A stretch of 64,000 nucleotides of DNA, taken from positions 298,745 through 362,744 of the forward strand of contig VXAY01001092.1 in NCBI GenBank assembly GCA_013399855.1, read 5' to 3'. This document shows positions 33,956 through 47,654 of the stretch, piece by piece. Position numbers and translations under genes: made by a program. Origin of the DNA: Oxyruncus cristatus (taxonomy: Eukaryota > Chordata > Aves > Passeriformes > Cotingidae). The notes beneath the pieces were generated by a model. The model was not told the DNA's origin. It was given only the letters and a program-made list of their open reading frames with translations, and ran no database searches. Each line of letters starts with the position of its first letter. Within the stretch, counting starts at the first letter, position 1.

Positions 33956-36843
33956 AGCCTTAAATTTTGCTAATACTTTTTGTTCTGTATTTCTTTCAAC
34001 CTCACAGCTTTCTGTTGACATGACTGCTCTCTCTTAGGAGAGCTAGCATAGCCTGGGGCAGATGGAATTTTTTCCACACCGCTACCCTGAAGAGCTGTGC
34101 AGTAACAGACACGTGACAAAACTGTGGTGCCTAATCTGAATGCCTGAGAGAAAGATGCCAGATAATCTTTCCGGTTTTCATGTACAATCTCACAAGTGGG
34201 CAATAAGGGATACTCTGCCATTTTAATGGACAATATCTTCACCAAAACAGATCAGCTCAAGATAAACATGAAGAGAAGCTAGAGTATCCAGAAAATGTTG
34301 CAAATATAAAAAGAGGTTCGGAGTAAGTATCATTGTTTTAAGAAAGAACGAAAATGTGTACATTTTTAAGTTATTGCTACTCCATCCATTGGTTTTGAAA
34401 GAAATAGGTTTCCATTTTTAACCTGTTCTTCGAATTTTGGGAGACATGTTTTTCTTTAGAAATACTCCTCTTTCTCTTCTAATCACCTTTATCTTTTGAT
34501 AGTTTTCATTAGCCATTTTCTTCTTTTATCATTTTAGGAAAATAATGATGAAAGAGTAGAAATAGAAAAAGGGAAGTAGAAGAAGAAATGAGGCTTTTTT
34601 TCTTCTCTTAGCATCACTTCCCCTACTTTTACAATGAAGTACTGAAATATATTGATTTTTAATTTTCTTTTTTTCATATTTGGACCAGCTGTGATCGTAA
34701 CTTCTGTTAACTTTTTTCAGATACAGAGATGATCATCCAACATTGTTTCTCCTCTTCTTTGTGATCCCAGCTCAAATCACTCTATAGGACACAGAATACC
34801 AGGTTCTCCATAAGGAACCTATGGGTTTTCTTTTTCATTTCTGTATGAAGGAATTTTCAGCTCTATAACATTTTCATTGCCCTGGTATCTCCCCTTTACC
34901 ATTCCTTCTCAAGCAACATCAATTCCATGCTGAAAACACATTACTCTCATTTGTCTATTTTTCTCTGCCCTCCACCTTTTTTTTTTACTAGCGAATTGAG
35001 TTCTCATATTGTAGTACCTTATAGTCTTCAGGAGGAGTAAGTTCTAGGAAGGAGGAGTTCTGCCGTTAATTTTTTTTTTTCCCTTTTTTGTTGCAGTAGT
35101 TCTCTTCCTATCACAGCTGCCTGAGTAACTACTGGTCCCAACGTGTCTCATGTGGCAAACACACAGCCTCAATAACCCTTGGAATTGAATTCTAGTGTCC
35201 CACACAAATCACAGTTGAAATGTTGTGATGTAAAATGTGCATAATTTTGGGATTTTGGCTTCAGTTATTTTCAACATATTGCTTGCCATCAGAGCTAAAA
35301 TGGTCCCTGAATTACATGGGGTTCTGCCTGGATCATTTTAAACTGTAGAATAATGGGAAGTCCATAGTAATCACAAATACATATCTGATCTAAATTTGTT
35401 GATACATGAAAACATGACAGAAATGTCAAGGATTTGCAAAACTTGGAGTGTTATGTCTAGCCTATTAATCAGTACTGTGGTTTGTAAAATTTTGGGAATT
35501 CTAACTGGGGACTTGGGGATTAGGATTTGCACATATTTTGGTCTCAGGATGGTTTTATAGGACATTTACATTATGTGAATGTGTATGTGAATCTAAGCGT
35601 TTAATAATAAACTTACAAAAGCCTGAAAAAATGAAATTTAAGAAGAAAGGCAACTGGAAACACATTATCTCTTTTTTAAATCTACAAAAGCTTTTGATCC
35701 TGGTGAGAACTTTCTTAAAGTTAATACAAACATTTTTGTTTATTTCATTGAATTTAATTGAATGTTTGCTCCATTGCAAACTTTTTTTTCAAAGATATTG
35801 CACTTTTCCACTTTTTAGATATTAAAGGTGCAATTTAAACACTGTGGTTTTAAACATTTTAAATTCCACACAAGTTTCAGAAGTCTGATATTTCAAGCTT
35901 ATTTACAATTTTAGCCCATTCCTCGTTTTCTTTCATTTTTGGGTTAGACAGTGACAACTCTTCGATTATTTAAGTGTACACATATGCATCTCCAAAACCC
36001 AAAAAGATAAATGAATAGTTTGCTTTATGCTAATTTTATTTTCAGTGTAATGAAGAAGGCTGCAATTTTCCATTCTCAAAAGTCAATCAAATTTGCACAA
36101 ATGTGAGGCAAGAGTGCTTGTGAAAATGTTAGACCAAGTGACTAATGGGACAAATTAGATCATGGCAGACTTTTTCTGAAACATTTAAACTAATTAGAGT
36201 CTTCAAACCACTCACAAATACAGATCAGAGACAGGGGGCTAAGTATCAAAGAGCATATTCATTCCTACTGAGAAAATAGCTCTTCACACATGCTGGCATA
36301 GTATTTTAGAAGTTGGATGCATTTTAGAATCATTGTCTTTGTGTCCAATTCAATACAGAGAAGTAAGAAAAAACATTACTCAATTTTAACCATAATAAAG
36401 ACAAGAAGCACTGCAGAAGGTTGGTTATAACCATGTTGATTGCATGAATGTTGATGAGATCTGTGCTCTGTTATATGAGACTGAAACATAATAAGAAAAC
36501 AGTGATTTTGCTTCCTACATTTTTAAGGAAATGGAGTTAGAGGGATACACAGGATTTCCATGTGAAAAAAGGAACCCTAACAATTTCTGTGAGGACTTGA
36601 GTATCAGATGCAGCGGCCAGAGAGATAATTTTAAAAATCAAATACTAAATTAACTTTTACCTTCCATCTGTTTTGTGAATTCTTCTAGCCTTTAGGAAAG
36701 TTTACTCTTACCTGCTACGTATATATATTGCAGGTTTATTTGCTGGAATATTTTCTTCTGAAATCTTGTTGCCTCTACCAATATTATCTCCACAAATAAT
36801 GTTTATCCAAAAGGCCAAATGAAAGTATGTTAGGTGCTTGGAT
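33956..36843. other. Unique AT-rich sequence, nothing recognised
   Basis: No CR1, SINE or LTR was recognised. Open frames (for example 35538-35825 and 35555-35779 on opposite strands) overlap each other and have low-complexity translations, as expected by chance. Confidence 0.5.
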
Positions 36844-37006
36844 TGTTGCAGGAGGAGGCCATTACACGACTGGATGTAATCCTTTATTCTTTGCCCCAGC
36901 CCTATTCTATCATGCTTAGGTCAGGGGGAAATAACGCCCTGTTATGTGGTCCCAACTGACGTTTTGTTTCCAAGCTCCACATCTTCATTGCTCATCTCCT
37001 GCAACA
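36844..37006 (-). mobile_element. 163-bp element with 11-bp terminal inverted repeats
   Basis: The ends TGTTGCAGGAG (36844-36854) and CTCCTGCAACA (36996-37006) are perfect inverted repeats. TG...CA is the standard form of retroviral LTR termini. On the minus strand an AATAAA signal lies near 36880-36886, about 40 bp before the end, as in a compact R-U5. So a very short or internally deleted solo LTR is the first explanation. A non-autonomous DNA transposon is an alternative. No direct repeat of 4-8 bp flanks the ends. The interior is GC-richer than its surroundings. Strand is inferred only from the poly-A signal. Confidence 0.5.
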
Positions 37007-38802
37007 TTTTCAGGGTATAGACAGGTGGAACATCTACTTGTACAGGAGTCAAAACCTGCTGGTTGCACAAACTAAGGGGCTTTTGTTTCCCACAGTATCA
37101 TAATGTGGCAATCTTGTACCTTGTTGTTCATGGCTTTCAAGGTTGTTTATAGAACCTCTGAGCAAAACAAACAGGAAAGAAAAGAAATTGAACACCAAAA
37201 CCAGTTCTGAGTTACAAATGTCTCCAGCTGTAACACTTTCTTCCTAAATATTAGTAATCTAGAGTTAGGTACTATGTTTTTTGAACACACAATTCTCTGA
37301 ATATTTTACACATTAAATATATTTTTTTTAAAGACTATTTGATATAATACCTGTTTCAACAAAATGTGTATTTCAGTCTTACAGCAGCAAGGAATTTTTT
37401 GGAAAGGAAAAGAAACTTGATTTTTGTTGTAGGTTTTTAATTTCTCTTTAATAACTGAAGGTGAAACAATTGTATTTACTCATACTGCATTAAAATTATT
37501 AAGCTAGTTTTATCTAATGCATATGTGCTTTTATCTGTTTCAATTTTTATGCTTTACTTGCAGCACCTTTTGATGTAAAAAATTATTTTCTTCTCTTTGG
37601 ATGAATACAGTGTTTGTATCTTATACATGTCTATTGTATTTAGATGAACTGTCCATTAAATTTTAATGCTAGATATCAGTTTCTAATTGTGATAAGACTA
37701 TACTGTAGTTGACCTGGTCATTGTAATCAGAATAATAGAACACCTTAAAAAAATAATGAAAAAAATAAAACTTTTTTAAGTTCCGTTATAAGTGAGTTCT
37801 TTTTAAGCAACTCATTCTTCCTTCCTTGTTACTCTGATGGCAGAAATTTACTGGGGTCACAATTCAGCAATATAAATACTCTGTGAATTTTCTGTCATTC
37901 TTGCAGTGCTGCTCTCGCAAATAACACAGTTGAAGGTTCTATGTCCATTGGTACATTGCAAAGATTAAGAAACTGTAGAATCTTGTTAGAATAAGACCTA
38001 ATTCAAATTTGGTAACCTTTTCCCAGGTAAGGACAGTTCTCTACCACCCAGTCTTTATTTCTTTATTCCAGGTGAGAATTCATCACTGAGAAAGCAATAT
38101 TCACAAGGATGTCGAATGTCATAAAAGTTTTTACCGTGAACAAAGAGAGGGATATTAGAAGGTGGCAGGTAGTGTAAAGCAAAATGTCTTTTCTGAGAGG
38201 TTTCTGTATGCAAATTTTTTGTACCATAGCTTGATTTGCTTTTTGCTAGCAATAGAATATGAATCCTCAGAAACACCGTGAAGTACATTAGGGTTTTTGT
38301 TTCATCTTAGGTGAGTTTATTTCACTACAAGTGAATTCTTTTCAGACAATTTCCTCTTCGTTCATGTCACAGTGTGACTCACAATTTCTTCATGTTTCTT
38401 TTAATAAGTTGAATAGGTAATAAAAGAAAACTAATTTATTTCTTTCTTTCCACCATGAAGAAGTGCACAGGACATAGAGTGCTGCAGAAATCAGGTGAAG
38501 AGCTTCATTTCCAAGCAGTGAAGCCTAGAACAGCTTATTGTGTTTTTGATAGATGAGATTAATATAACATCTCCTTTTTGAATGTCCTTCAGATGTTTTC
38601 TTAGTACAGAAACAGAGAGACAAAATAATTTAGAAAAATGAAACATAAACAGTAGTGATGAGAATTACAATTAAATTAAATCCTGATTACTGACTTCATA
38701 TTATAATGCATTTCTGACCAAGAAACATCTCAGAGTTTGCGTCACTCCTGTTGCTGTTCCTTCCACAACCTCTCTCAACTACTGTCACTGGAGTCTGCCT
38801 GC
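37007..38802. other. Unique AT-rich sequence, nothing recognised
   Basis: No recognisable repeat or exon was found. The first 150 bases right of the inverted-repeat element are slightly GC-richer and could belong to a larger element. Confidence 0.45.
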
Positions 38803-38890
38803 CATAGATTCATAGAATCGTTTATGTTGGAAAATACCTGTAAAATCATTGGTCCAACAGTTAATCTATAGCTCAGGACGACAAAACTAC
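38803..38890 (-). mobile_element. CR1 3' tail remnant
   Basis: It starts with catagattcatagaatcg and continues with the reverse of a CR1 3' UTR (TGTTGGAAAATACCTGTAAAA, then ATCATTGGTCCAACAGTTAA). The match then fades, leaving under 100 bp of element. Confidence 0.8.
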
Positions 38891-40649
38891 CCCCTGATGT
38901 TGATGCTGCCAAGTATGCAAGGGCTCTTTAACATTTTTCTTCTTTTCTTCTAGTAACAGTGTACCTCTTTGAAATAGTAGTTTGTACTTAGAGGTATCTG
39001 AAATGAGACTACATTACCAGCAGGTCCTAAACACTTCTCTTCACCTTCCAGTGTCCTGCCTGCATTTCCAGTTAAGATTTCACTGAGTTTTATTGTTTGC
39101 AGGGACTTCCTTCTTATCCATTGACATTTACAGGGCCAGGATGCTCAGTTTAGGAACAACTGCACTGACATTGGTGCAGGTTTTGGGATTCTAAAAATTT
39201 CCCAAAACCAGCAATCATTAATCCAAAAAAGAAAAAGCAAAAGCAAAACTTTGTGGATACTAGCATACTTCACCTCCCTCAGGTAGTTCTTTAATGCTGG
39301 AAATACGAAAATGAGAGTGTAGCTTTCAGACGTTACATTAATAGAAAAGGTACAGAAAGAAAAAAAAATAATTCTGTAAAGAAACACCTGAATATTAAAG
39401 AACAGTCGTACATCCAGGGTTTTTATGGGCTCTTGGCCCCACATGATCCTACTATTAAGGAGCAACTATATCTACTCGAAATGTGGGAAAATTATCGCAT
39501 ACATTCATTCTGTTTCTAGCACTGCCTTCGCACCCGAACCTTGTTGCATAATTAGGCTTTGTCTCTCTGCAATCTTATATAGTCCTTGGATGCTGAAGTG
39601 GCTGCAGTGGCATGGAAAAAAAGGGGAAAAAAACAGAGGAAGCCAGAGCTAGATGCTTTTGTAAATTCATTGTCCATGGCATTTTCTCACATGCTCATAT
39701 ATAGCACATATTCATAAGCTTTCTGGAAAAGAAGTGAGTAGTGAGGTGACAAAGTTTTCTGGTAGCATTAAATTATTCATGGTAATAAAAGCAAAATCTG
39801 GCAGTGAAAAGTTGCACAAGTATACAAGACTGAAAGAGCAGTATAAGATGAAATTCAGTGGTGATAAATGTAGAATAATGAGCTGATAGAATAGCATCTA
39901 TGTATATAAACAACGAAAGACCCTAAATAACTTATTAGCATTCAGGAAAGGCATTCTGAATTTGGTGTAGACAACTCTACATAAATATCAGACCCATCCA
40001 ATGAAGTGCTCAAAAAAACCCTGCATATAGCATTTTGAATGACTAGAAAAGGAATAAACAAGAAAATAAGAACATATTTAGAGAAATAGGCAAACACTTT
40101 TCAGTTGTACTTCTCCTTCTAGTCTCAGGTATAACATAGAAAAAATAGAATATAATAAAAAAAATAATGAAACATTGATTAGGTATTTTTTGTATAAGTA
40201 ATGTCTATATAGCTAGAAAAAGAGGTAACTGGAATTAATTAGTCAATAAAATCACAAGTGGATTGGAAGGTGTGCATAGGCACATCAAAAGAATTTCCTA
40301 GGAACTGGATCTTGAAGAAAACAAAAGGCAACATTTTTTACACAAATCAGCTAAATCATGAGATTTGTTGCTACAGGATGTCATAGATGACAAAAATATG
40401 AATAGGTTCATAAAACAGACAAGTCTGTGAAAGAAGATTGCATGCAAGTAATCTGTTTATACAGACAGTGATGTACTCTAAGTTTACTTTAACCATTGAT
40501 TTTCACTAGCAGAAGTCTGCATGGCCCTTTAACAGTAAGGTTTTCACTTCCCTTACTGGTGGAAGGTTTAGAACCCTTTTCCTTATAAGATGAAAAATTC
40601 ACAACTGTGGTTTCAGAGATATCAGAAAAACATTTTCTGTGCTGGTTAG
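38891..40649. other. Unique AT-rich sequence, nothing recognised
   Basis: No gene or repeat family was recognised. The 106-codon minus frame at 39145-39465 is unremarkable. Confidence 0.5.
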
Positions 40650-41250
40650 TGTTGGAAATTAAAGCCTAAAATGAGGCTTGTTTGTTTGTTTGGGGTTTTT
40701 TGTTTGTTTTTGATCCATAGGGCATTGAGCAAATACTTATTTGGGTAGAGAAATAGGGAAGGATTAGTACGTATGGTTGTTGAGAATACATTTAGTGCAG
40801 GTAGGTTGGTGTACAAGCTTCAGTTCCAGTTACAGATGGAGCTCTGGGAGCCCGGAGCCCCAGAAAAGGGGCTGTGAACTGGCAACCCTTTGGGGCAAGG
40901 GGACCTGTGGCCCAGCCAGGTGACCAGACATTTAGGGACACAGCAGTAGCCAAAGATCCCTGGACTTTCCCTCATTTAGACTGTAAAGGTATAAAAGCCC
41001 AATTCAAGCTGTTATTTTTTTTATTTAGTTATAGCATCATGATTAAATTATTTTAAGGATCCGGACATCTCAGACTCTGCTATGGGAAATCTGGAATTGA
41101 GCTAGTAAGGAGAACTGGTCTGACAGTGTGAGTGTGGGATGTGTAGCTGCAGAGGGGCTTTGGTCCCAGGTAAAGTGGTGTGGGGTGTGACTGCCAGAGT
41201 GGCTCCTGAATGGTCAGACAGGGAAGTTTCTTTAACATGGCAACATATGA
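40650..41250 (+). mobile_element. Possible decayed LTR
   Basis: A TG start (TGTTGGAAATTAAAGCC) precedes a GC-richer block of about 400 bp in an otherwise AT-rich region. It has a TATA-box-like GGTATAAAAGCCC near 40988-41000 and a GC-richer sequence downstream. This arrangement resembles avian ERVL-type LTRs as I remember them. The 3' end is not defined, no target duplication was found and no clear AATAAA is placed properly, so the call is tentative. Confidence 0.4.
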
Positions 41251-44200
41251 TGCGGAAATTTTAGAGTAAGTTTTAAAATTTATATATATATGTCTATGTA
41301 TCTACTGTACAAACTTTTTCCAGCGTAGGCAGGAATGCATTCTCTGTAATGTGTCATCAGCAGTAATTACAGCTCATAAAACATAGTTTTAAAATACATA
41401 AATACATCATTATATAGAAATATAATATTTTGTGTACAGATTTTTTTCTTTTTTTTTTTTTTTAACAATGAACAATTAATTGTTAAGGCTGGTTAGTAAT
41501 ATTTAATTTTTTTCATTCCAAAATGTTGTGTTGCTGATCTAACACTGGACAATCTATATGTCGAGTTGACACCACTGCACAATGTATTTCTCAATAAATA
41601 TACTACTAGAAGTAAATTTGTTCTTTTTAAAAAAATGCAGTCATATTAACTTGAAAGGAAAAATGATCGCTTTAAATGTGAATTTCAAAGGGACACCTCA
41701 TTTATGAGGGGGATACTGTCCAGCATTCAAAGCCTGAGAAGATCCCTTTTGTTACTAATGGTAGAAAGTCTCAAAAGGAGAGTCAAACACATAGAAAAAG
41801 TGAAAACTATGAAGAAGGGAAGCATCTTTTTTTTTGTTGTTGTTCCAACTAAAGAATAGTGATAGAAGAATGACAAACAAAGTGCAGGGAAGTACTATGA
41901 AAGATTGGGAAATTTAGTCTTCAGAAATGAAGCATAGAGACAGTGTTGATTGAAAATTATTGCAAATGAAAACAAGATGATGATTTTTTTTTGTCTGTGT
42001 GACATCCTGAAGTGTGTTTCAGCTCACTAGAGAAGTATTTTTATAGCAGGAGATGAAATGTATGTGGTACATGACCTGATGGGTGCATGTGGTCATGTGA
42101 AAGTACAAAGTCAACTGAAATAATGTTGGAGGAGTGTGCAGTATGCAGTTTCACCCAGATTGTCTTTGAGAGCAGTCCTAGAGTGAACTATCCCAGAATG
42201 AGCTCCTTTGTAGAATACTAATAAGTGAAGCAGCAGCTGTGCAGAGAAAGAAAGTGAATGGCTTAAAAGAACTGTGTGAGCACAGAAATGAAGCAGATCA
42301 CATACTATAGCCAAACTGATGGCCTTGGTACATCTATCTCTAGCAAGAAAGTCTTATGCTTTCTGATCTGTAAATCCCAGATGAGGGATCCACCATGAGG
42401 TGATGCCATTACAATAGTTAAAAAGCACCACCATAGAGATAACTGAACTCATCGTTGTTTCTAACCTGATGCATCTTCAATGTTGCATTCATATACCCAC
42501 ATTTTTTTCATCCCTCCTTGTCCTCCCATTACAAAAAGGAAACTAGCATATAGTGTAACTGTTCTTGACTGAGGAAGTAGGACTGTCCACAGCTGTTCCA
42601 AGGGGTAAGGCATGGTAAGTAGTTGTTAAAGTTCACTGCAATATATAAAATACCAACACATAAGCTTTCTGGTTTACATTCTTTATTTCTCATTAAAATC
42701 TTTTTCAATGTAAAAGTAGCAAAGATGATTCCATACTTTTTTTAGCTGTGAGCCTCAGGCAGCACATGAAAACTGATCTTAAATAATTTGACCTAATTTT
42801 CCAGCACAAATGCGTAGTGTGAGATTGGCAGACAAAGTAGTAATAGTGATTTGTATAGACATTATATGTCAATTACAACTTACGTATTGAATAAACTCTG
42901 TCTTATCCTGCAAAAGTTAAATACCCTAAATTATTATGCACTACTCACCTATCCTAACCCTTCAGTTACAGAAAAGTGAACTGTTATGATATTTCTAGAA
43001 TATAGAATAAATATACATCTATTTGGTTTTTGTAAGGTGAGACATCTTGCTTTCAGAAGAGACAGTATTTTTTCTAAATATGTGTAGAGAAACCTTGTAA
43101 ACAGATGCTTTCTTAATTCCTCCATGGTGTTATCTAATATTTATACTTCATTATAGATTCCTTTATGTTGTTAATCACCATGGCATTTCAGTAATTCCAT
43201 CTATCCTATTCTCTGTAAAATAAGTGCTTGCCTTTACCACATATCATTTAATAGCACTTCACTGGAAGAGAGATGAGCATTTTTAAGAGATGACAGAAAA
43301 AAACATGGTAAAATAAAAGGACTCATTTTACACAGCTCAGACTGTAAGTGATTAGTAGCATGAAGGATTTGTATAGGTGTACATTTTTTAATAGTACATA
43401 AAAGAATCAAAGTCTACCCTGTGCTGTGTAGTGCAAACCACGTCCATCATAGAACATTGATATCACCACCCACAGGCCATCTTTCTCTCTTATACTTTTT
43501 GCACAGCAGCAGGAATAGATCATTAGAGACTTGTTTTTTTTCTTTCATTCGCTCTTGATTATGATTGAAATGGCCAATATTCCTATTACCATTTATATGG
43601 AAAGGATTGTCTTTTTCTGTAGATTTCCAAGGGTTCAAATCCTGGTATAGGCACTGGATGTGCATGAAAGAACCTTTAGCTGCCTTTTGAAGTATCCTTT
43701 TGTGTCTTTTCTTCCTCATCTTCACTTCACTCTGTTACCCCTTTTGACACTGAGGTAAGCAGAGCTGCTATTCAGAGGCTTTTCAACCAGGAGGAAAGTC
43801 AGTTGCTGCCTGTAGGGTTGGCAGCCATGGACTGGAAATTTTCATATGAAATGAATTCTTTGTAATAATAGATTTACAGAAGTTAGACCTGATTTGCTTA
43901 AAGCTTGTACAAATTCCAGACTCTCCAGCTCTAGCACGAACTCTGTCCTGGTGCTGCTTGGCAGCTGGGAACCAAGACAGATTCCTTGATGTGGGAAATA
44001 CAGACTAAGCTTTTCTGTAGAGTCCATGTCAGTTATGATTAAAATAACATTTGGCACTCTGGAGAATTAGTTCCACTGTATTAGATTAAAAAAATTCTAT
44101 AAACTCACTTTGGGTCTCAGAGATTCTTGATTTTTAGATTATTTGGGAAAAAATACTGAGTCAGAAAAATACTGATTATAACATTCTGATTCGAATCTTT

Positions 44201-44385
44201 TGACACTTGAGTGTGACATTTAGGATGAGCAACTTAGATGTAAATCAAAGTAATCAAAGGGAGCCCCTGAATTTTCTAACTCCAGGTGTTGACTAGACTG
44301 CTGCTTTTAAAGTCATTCCTGTGGTTCTTGGTACAAAGAGAGTGGTGGCACTAATGTTATTAGCATTACAGTATACTTCTAAGCC

Positions 44386-44409
44386 TTAATCTATTTACAA
44401 ATAGATTAA
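44386..44409. repeat. Perfect short hairpin
   Basis: Arms ttaatctattt and aaatagattaa (11 bp) are separated by two bases. They are AT-rich, with no T-run terminator context or longer stem that would suggest a microRNA. Confidence 0.8.
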
Positions 44410-47400
44410 ATTTACATGACTTGGTAGGAGTGAAAAAAAATTTCAACTATTTCTGAGGTGCTTTAATCAGGGTCTTTAGGCCTTCTGTTATCACCCCATC
44501 TTCATCCAGAAAGGGGTCATGAAGTTTGACATTATAAAAAATTTCTAGTTTAGTTCTAGCCTCTCTTTTTGTTTTCTGATTTATAGCTAATGAATATGAT
44601 GGGTGATCTGCAGATCTGTACAAAACTACTAAAACTTTGACCCTTTTTACAACCACTGGTTATAAATGGGATTCCTGATTTTGTGCCAGCCTTGGTTGAA
44701 TGAGTGGGAGAAATTCAAGACAATGCAAAAATGTAACAAAAGCAGCAGAATCAGAGATATACCATAAAACACCACAGATAAGGCCCTTGTTTATAAATTA
44801 CTCATCCACTGGGGAAGTCTTAGAAGCAGAAAGAGACTCTGCACAGTTCAGTAAAGTTGGGAGAGAGGAATCCCTGGAATGTGCTGAATGAAGTCAGTCT
44901 ACACTTATTCATCTGTAAAAAAATCTGTAAATGTACATTCAGAAATTCTACTTTCATGCTAATTATCTGTAGCACAGTAGACTTCTTTAATTTTTCTCAG
45001 AGATGCTAGAAATCTTTGCTTAAGTTCAACTCTGCCTGCTGAGAATTAGTCTAAGCATGCACTGAATAAGAATACCTGCTCACAATTCAAACATAACTTG
45101 AAAATTAATGCATGTCGTGGATCAAGGCTGGAGAATAAAATTTAGAGAACAGCAACAAATACATAAGTTCATCTGAATCAACAATCTCAGAACCTACAGA
45201 ATTCAAATTCCTAAAGATCTGGGGGTTTTTTTTAGTGTTCAAAAAAGCACCCTCCTTATGTTCTTTTACTCTGAAAAGTCAACTGAGAGAGTTGATTACA
45301 AGAGCACTAAATAGAGGATGTATATGCAAAATGAGTTTGGAGCATTAAAATCGTGTTAAAATGAACTTTTCCAGTTTCTCATATTTATTAAATCAAAGAG
45401 AAAGATCACCTTACTGAGCTTTAAGCATTTAAGTCTTCCAGATTAAAACAGACATTTTATGCATCCCTGAGAATGTGACCTTAACACCACATCCACATGC
45501 TCTAATACAGACAGGTAGTTCTTCAATTGTACATATATATTTTCCCTTCTCATGCAAACTCATAGGCTAACAACGCAATAAGAAGTTGTTTGTGACTAAT
45601 TGTGATCAGAGAGCCTTTACATCTTCACTGTCACAAAAGAAGTTATCATGAAGAAAAGCTGTAGAGGCCCTTTATCTTCTCTGCAGACAATACTCAGTGT
45701 TTGGGAATTCCACAATGAGGGCACTGCTAGAAGAATATTTTAATTATACAGGAAAGAGCCATGCTGATGATCTGTGAAAGGCAAATACTTCTGTTTCATC
45801 TGATGTATTTGGTTTTCTCCTGTTCTTTTTCTGTAGTACACTGCATTTACTCTGGTTTCTGATCATTATACTGGCAGCTGAAATTTACCAGACTATTATG
45901 CAACACAGTATGATATATACGGTAGTCTTAAGGATAAGTGTTCTGTGGATGATTTTGCACTAAATATCTTACTTGCTCCCTATGCTCTTGTGTCTTTCCA
46001 CGTCTTCCAGTCTTGCAGGGTTTTAATTTTCAGTTTTGCTTTCTTTCTTGAAAATCAATTTTTAGGCCCACAACTTAATATGCTGTTAGAAAAGTAGTAG
46101 GTCAAGGAGACTGATTACTTGTAAAGATGACACAGAAAATCACGCTAGTATATAGGAATCACAAATTTTATACTTGCATGTGCTGGAAAAGCTGCATTAG
46201 GAACCTCACTCAAAATATAAGAAGTAAAGATTTATTTTTTTTTTAAATTACAGCAGCATCTGTTAGTGAGTCTAAAGCAACTGCTAGGGAAAACTGTGAT
46301 TATTTTGGGGTGTATGTGGTTATACTTACATCTTTATAAAGCTGAAACCTCACATTAGTATGCAGAGGATCTTAATATTTAGATGTTCTATGTGACTAAA
46401 TTCTGTATGGAAAAATCTTGTGGTATTGATGGATCTAACCAGGGTTTAAGTGTGGTACCTGTCTTAAATTTTAATCATTTATTGTTACAAATCTCTTCAA
46501 AAAGAAACCAAAAAGCTGTCTTCTTTTTTTTTTTTTAAATTTTCTAGTTTTTCAGTTACTCTGGATTTACAGCTCTTAAGAGTAAATTTAATCCAGATAT
46601 TCCCTGATACTTAGATAACAGAGAGGCTCTGCAGAAGGAAAATGTTTTGTTTTTCGTGGGCAATGAATCATATTTTATTGTTTCACATTTCTGTAGACTA
46701 TTCCTTTCAGCTGCATACATTTTTTTCTTCTCATATATTGATATACGATTATTGTTCCAAGTAATGCCAGACAAGATAGATCTGCTTATCTATGCTTTTT
46801 TCTGTACACCCTTTTCCTACCATCTTGATGAGACAGAGATCCTAGTTTCAGATCCAAAGGGCCGCTTTCACTTGTTGTTCAATAGGACAAAACTGATTTG
46901 ATATTGCAGTATTTTTTAACATTTAATAGAAAGGTATATAATACTGTTACAGAAGTGTTTGCATACATAGCTGTCATAGTAATTTAGTCTTATCCTGCTA
47001 TATTTCTCCAAATGAAAAACGAATCGAAGATTTTCAGGTTATCTGCAGGACTTACTGTTGTTGCTGAAAAGGTATGGGCATAGCTAATTTTACTATTATG
47101 GAAAAAAATATAAGATGGGAAATCTATCTTTTCATTCAACATGAGGGAAGGCTCTTTGAATTGTGATACTTAAATATATAATGCCTGTAATTTGCCAAGT
47201 TTAGTTGTGAAAGTCAAAACACAACACTGGTATTCAGTGTATGATATGTTTTTGTGAAAGAAGGAGAATATATGAAACATACTGGCTCATTTTCATGGTT
47301 TTGCAAGAGCTAGCAAGTTTCTTACTTGTATATCAGAATTTAAAAAATGTCAGATTCTGTTATTAAACATATACTTCTATTTATGTTATAAACACCCTAT

Positions 47401-47630
47401 TATATAAATACTTTTAGTGTTTTTCACCTTTTCTGTTATGTTGGACTGCTTGTTAAACACCCACAGGGAACAAATCCTGCAGATGTAGACAAATCCAGTT
47501 CCATTTGCCACAATACATTTTCAAACTACCCGTACCCAAGCCTAGTTAATGTGGTTCTGCAAGACCAAAAATGTCAGCAATTTGATAAAAGCATCACATT
47601 ATTATTACTATTATCAATGTTATAATACTT

Positions 47631-47654
47631 GTGTGTGTGTGTGTGTGTGTGTGT
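47631..47654. repeat. (GT)12 microsatellite
   Basis: Twelve uninterrupted GT dinucleotides, likely length-polymorphic. Confidence 0.97.

Noticed and set aside
43447..43725. 92-codon minus-strand lysine-rich frame as an exon or processed pseudogene
   Set aside because: No known protein resemblance, no poly-A tail or flanking duplication indicating retroposition, and no clear splice context.
44386..44409. microRNA precursor
   Set aside because: The stem is only 11 bp with a two-base loop, far too short for a pre-miRNA.
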